Shown here piece after piece: positions 63,493-64,000 of a stretch of DNA of 64,000 nucleotides. How positions within the stretch are numbered: the stretch's first letter is position 1; every line of letters begins with the position of its first letter. The translations under genes and the position numbers were made by a program. This stretch comes from Pseudomonas profundi (GTDB taxonomy: Bacteria > Pseudomonadota > Gammaproteobacteria > Pseudomonadales > Pseudomonadaceae). The stretch is from assembly GCF_008638305.1 (NCBI RefSeq), contig NZ_VTPZ01000013.1, forward strand, positions 1 through 64,000. Direction: 5' to 3'. The notes under the pieces were generated by a model. It saw only the letters and a list, made by a program, of their open reading frames with translations, did no database searches and had not been told where the DNA came from.

Positions 63493-64000
63493 CTAGAGCG
63501 GTTTGCCCCGGTTGCCATGTGCAGCAACGAACTGTTGAACGTCAACCAGGTGGTTCGGCAGTACGCTGTAGCGTTCTTCGCGCTCGAACAGGTCCGCCAG
63601 ATGCGCAGGCAGCGTCGGCTCTTCAGCGATCGAAGACTGACGCACCGCATCGGGAAACTTGACCGGATGCGCAGTGCCCAGCGTGATCATCGGCAGGCTC
63701 ATGGAGCGGCGGCACTCACGGGCGGCACGCACGCCAATCGCCGTATGCGGATCCAGCAGCTCGCCACATTCCTTGTAGACCTCGGTGATGGTGGCGCAGG
63801 TTTGCTGGTCATCCACAGCGAGCGAGTCAAACAGGCGGCGGGTTTCGGTCCAGCGTTCTTCTTCCACTGAAAGTTTGCCCGTCTGGCGGAACTGATCCAT
63901 CAGCTTGGCTACCTGCGGACCGTTGCGTCCGTGCATGTCGAACAGCAGGCGCTCGAAATTGGACGAGACCATGATATCCATCGATGGCGACAGCGACGGA
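63493..64000 (-). CDS. thrC: Threonine synthase, C-terminal part (runs off the window)
   Basis: The minus-strand frame is open to the window end and gives 169 residues including the stretch SPSMDIMVSSNFERLLFD, a conserved site of bacterial ThrC type II enzymes; the in-frame ATG at 63981 is internal. The C-terminal lobe shows TITEVYKECGELLDPHTAIG and ITLGTAHPVKFPDA. ThrC is a PLP enzyme that turns O-phosphohomoserine into threonine. The terminator follows 42 bases on. The N-terminal part with the PLP Lys lies past 64000. Confidence 0.94.
   Translation of the reverse strand, partial: PSLSPSMDIMVSSNFERLLFDMHGRNGPQVAKLMDQFRQTGKLSVEEERWTETRRLFDSLAVDDQQTCATITEVYKECGELLDPHTAIGVRAARECRRSMSLPMITLGTAHPVKFPDAVRQSSIAEEPTLPAHLADLFEREERYSVLPNHLVDVQQFVAAHGNRGKPL

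Noticed and set aside
1-64000. CRISPR array, tRNA or rRNA genes
   Set aside because: No regularly spaced short repeats, cloverleaf-like genes or conserved rRNA segments were found by reading; the only tandem repeat has a 373-bp period.

Overview
The window looks like a chromosomal segment from a gamma-proteobacterium of the Pseudomonadaceae, perhaps the Halopseudomonas/P. pertucinogena branch (an inference from gene content and protein style; no rRNA is present to test it). Most of it is GC-rich and densely coded. The backbone pairs lysS-prfB and recJ-yaeQ, with thrC at the far end, recall the lysS to thrC neighbourhood of Pseudomonas genomes, here expanded by a large stress and storage-sugar block.

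Region 1-4.1 kb is the most unusual part. A visibly more A/T-rich leftward operon encodes a tyrosine recombinase, a family-4-type (Fe-S) uracil-DNA glycosylase, a second large recombinase and a third recombinase-like protein that runs off the window start. It abuts a broken copy of ung, the ordinary family-1 uracil-DNA glycosylase, which stops being ung-like right after the active-site Gly-Gln-Asp. The simplest reading is a site-specific element that inserts into ung and carries its own uracil-DNA glycosylase. The third recombinase frame (1-539, minus) is open but truncated by the window edge.

Region 4.3-19.8 kb is backbone: a small membrane protein, a QEGLA-motif metallohydrolase-like protein, lysS, prfB with its programmed +1 frameshift, a large thiamine-diphosphate phosphoketolase-like enzyme, a globin-coupled PAS-GGDEF-EAL protein, a P2-type cation ATPase, recJ, yaeQ and a CinA C-terminal-like amidohydrolase.

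Region 20.1-50.7 kb is an alpha-glucan, trehalose and stress cluster. A rightward operon (glgA-treZ-malQ-treY-DUF2934-glgX) and a leftward operon (glgE-treS/maltokinase-glgB) flank a PIG-L deacetylase, a 373-bp tandem repeat, a YecE-like protein and a ybhP-clsB-ybhN unit. GlgA and GlgE can build alpha-glucan, GlgB branches it, GlgX and MalQ trim it, TreY/TreZ turn it into trehalose, and TreS-maltokinase turns trehalose into maltose 1-phosphate for GlgE. After it come an SDR, Ku, MgtC and several short stress-type proteins.

Region 50.9-64 kb holds a class III CoA-transferase, a 24-residue membrane peptide, mdoG-orf-mdoH for periplasmic glucans, a membrane-anchored EEP-fold protein, a cytochrome c oxidase operon with a fused subunit I/III, DUF2231, CopD-like and ExoD membrane proteins, and the C-terminal part of thrC. 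No tRNA, rRNA or CRISPR array was seen.
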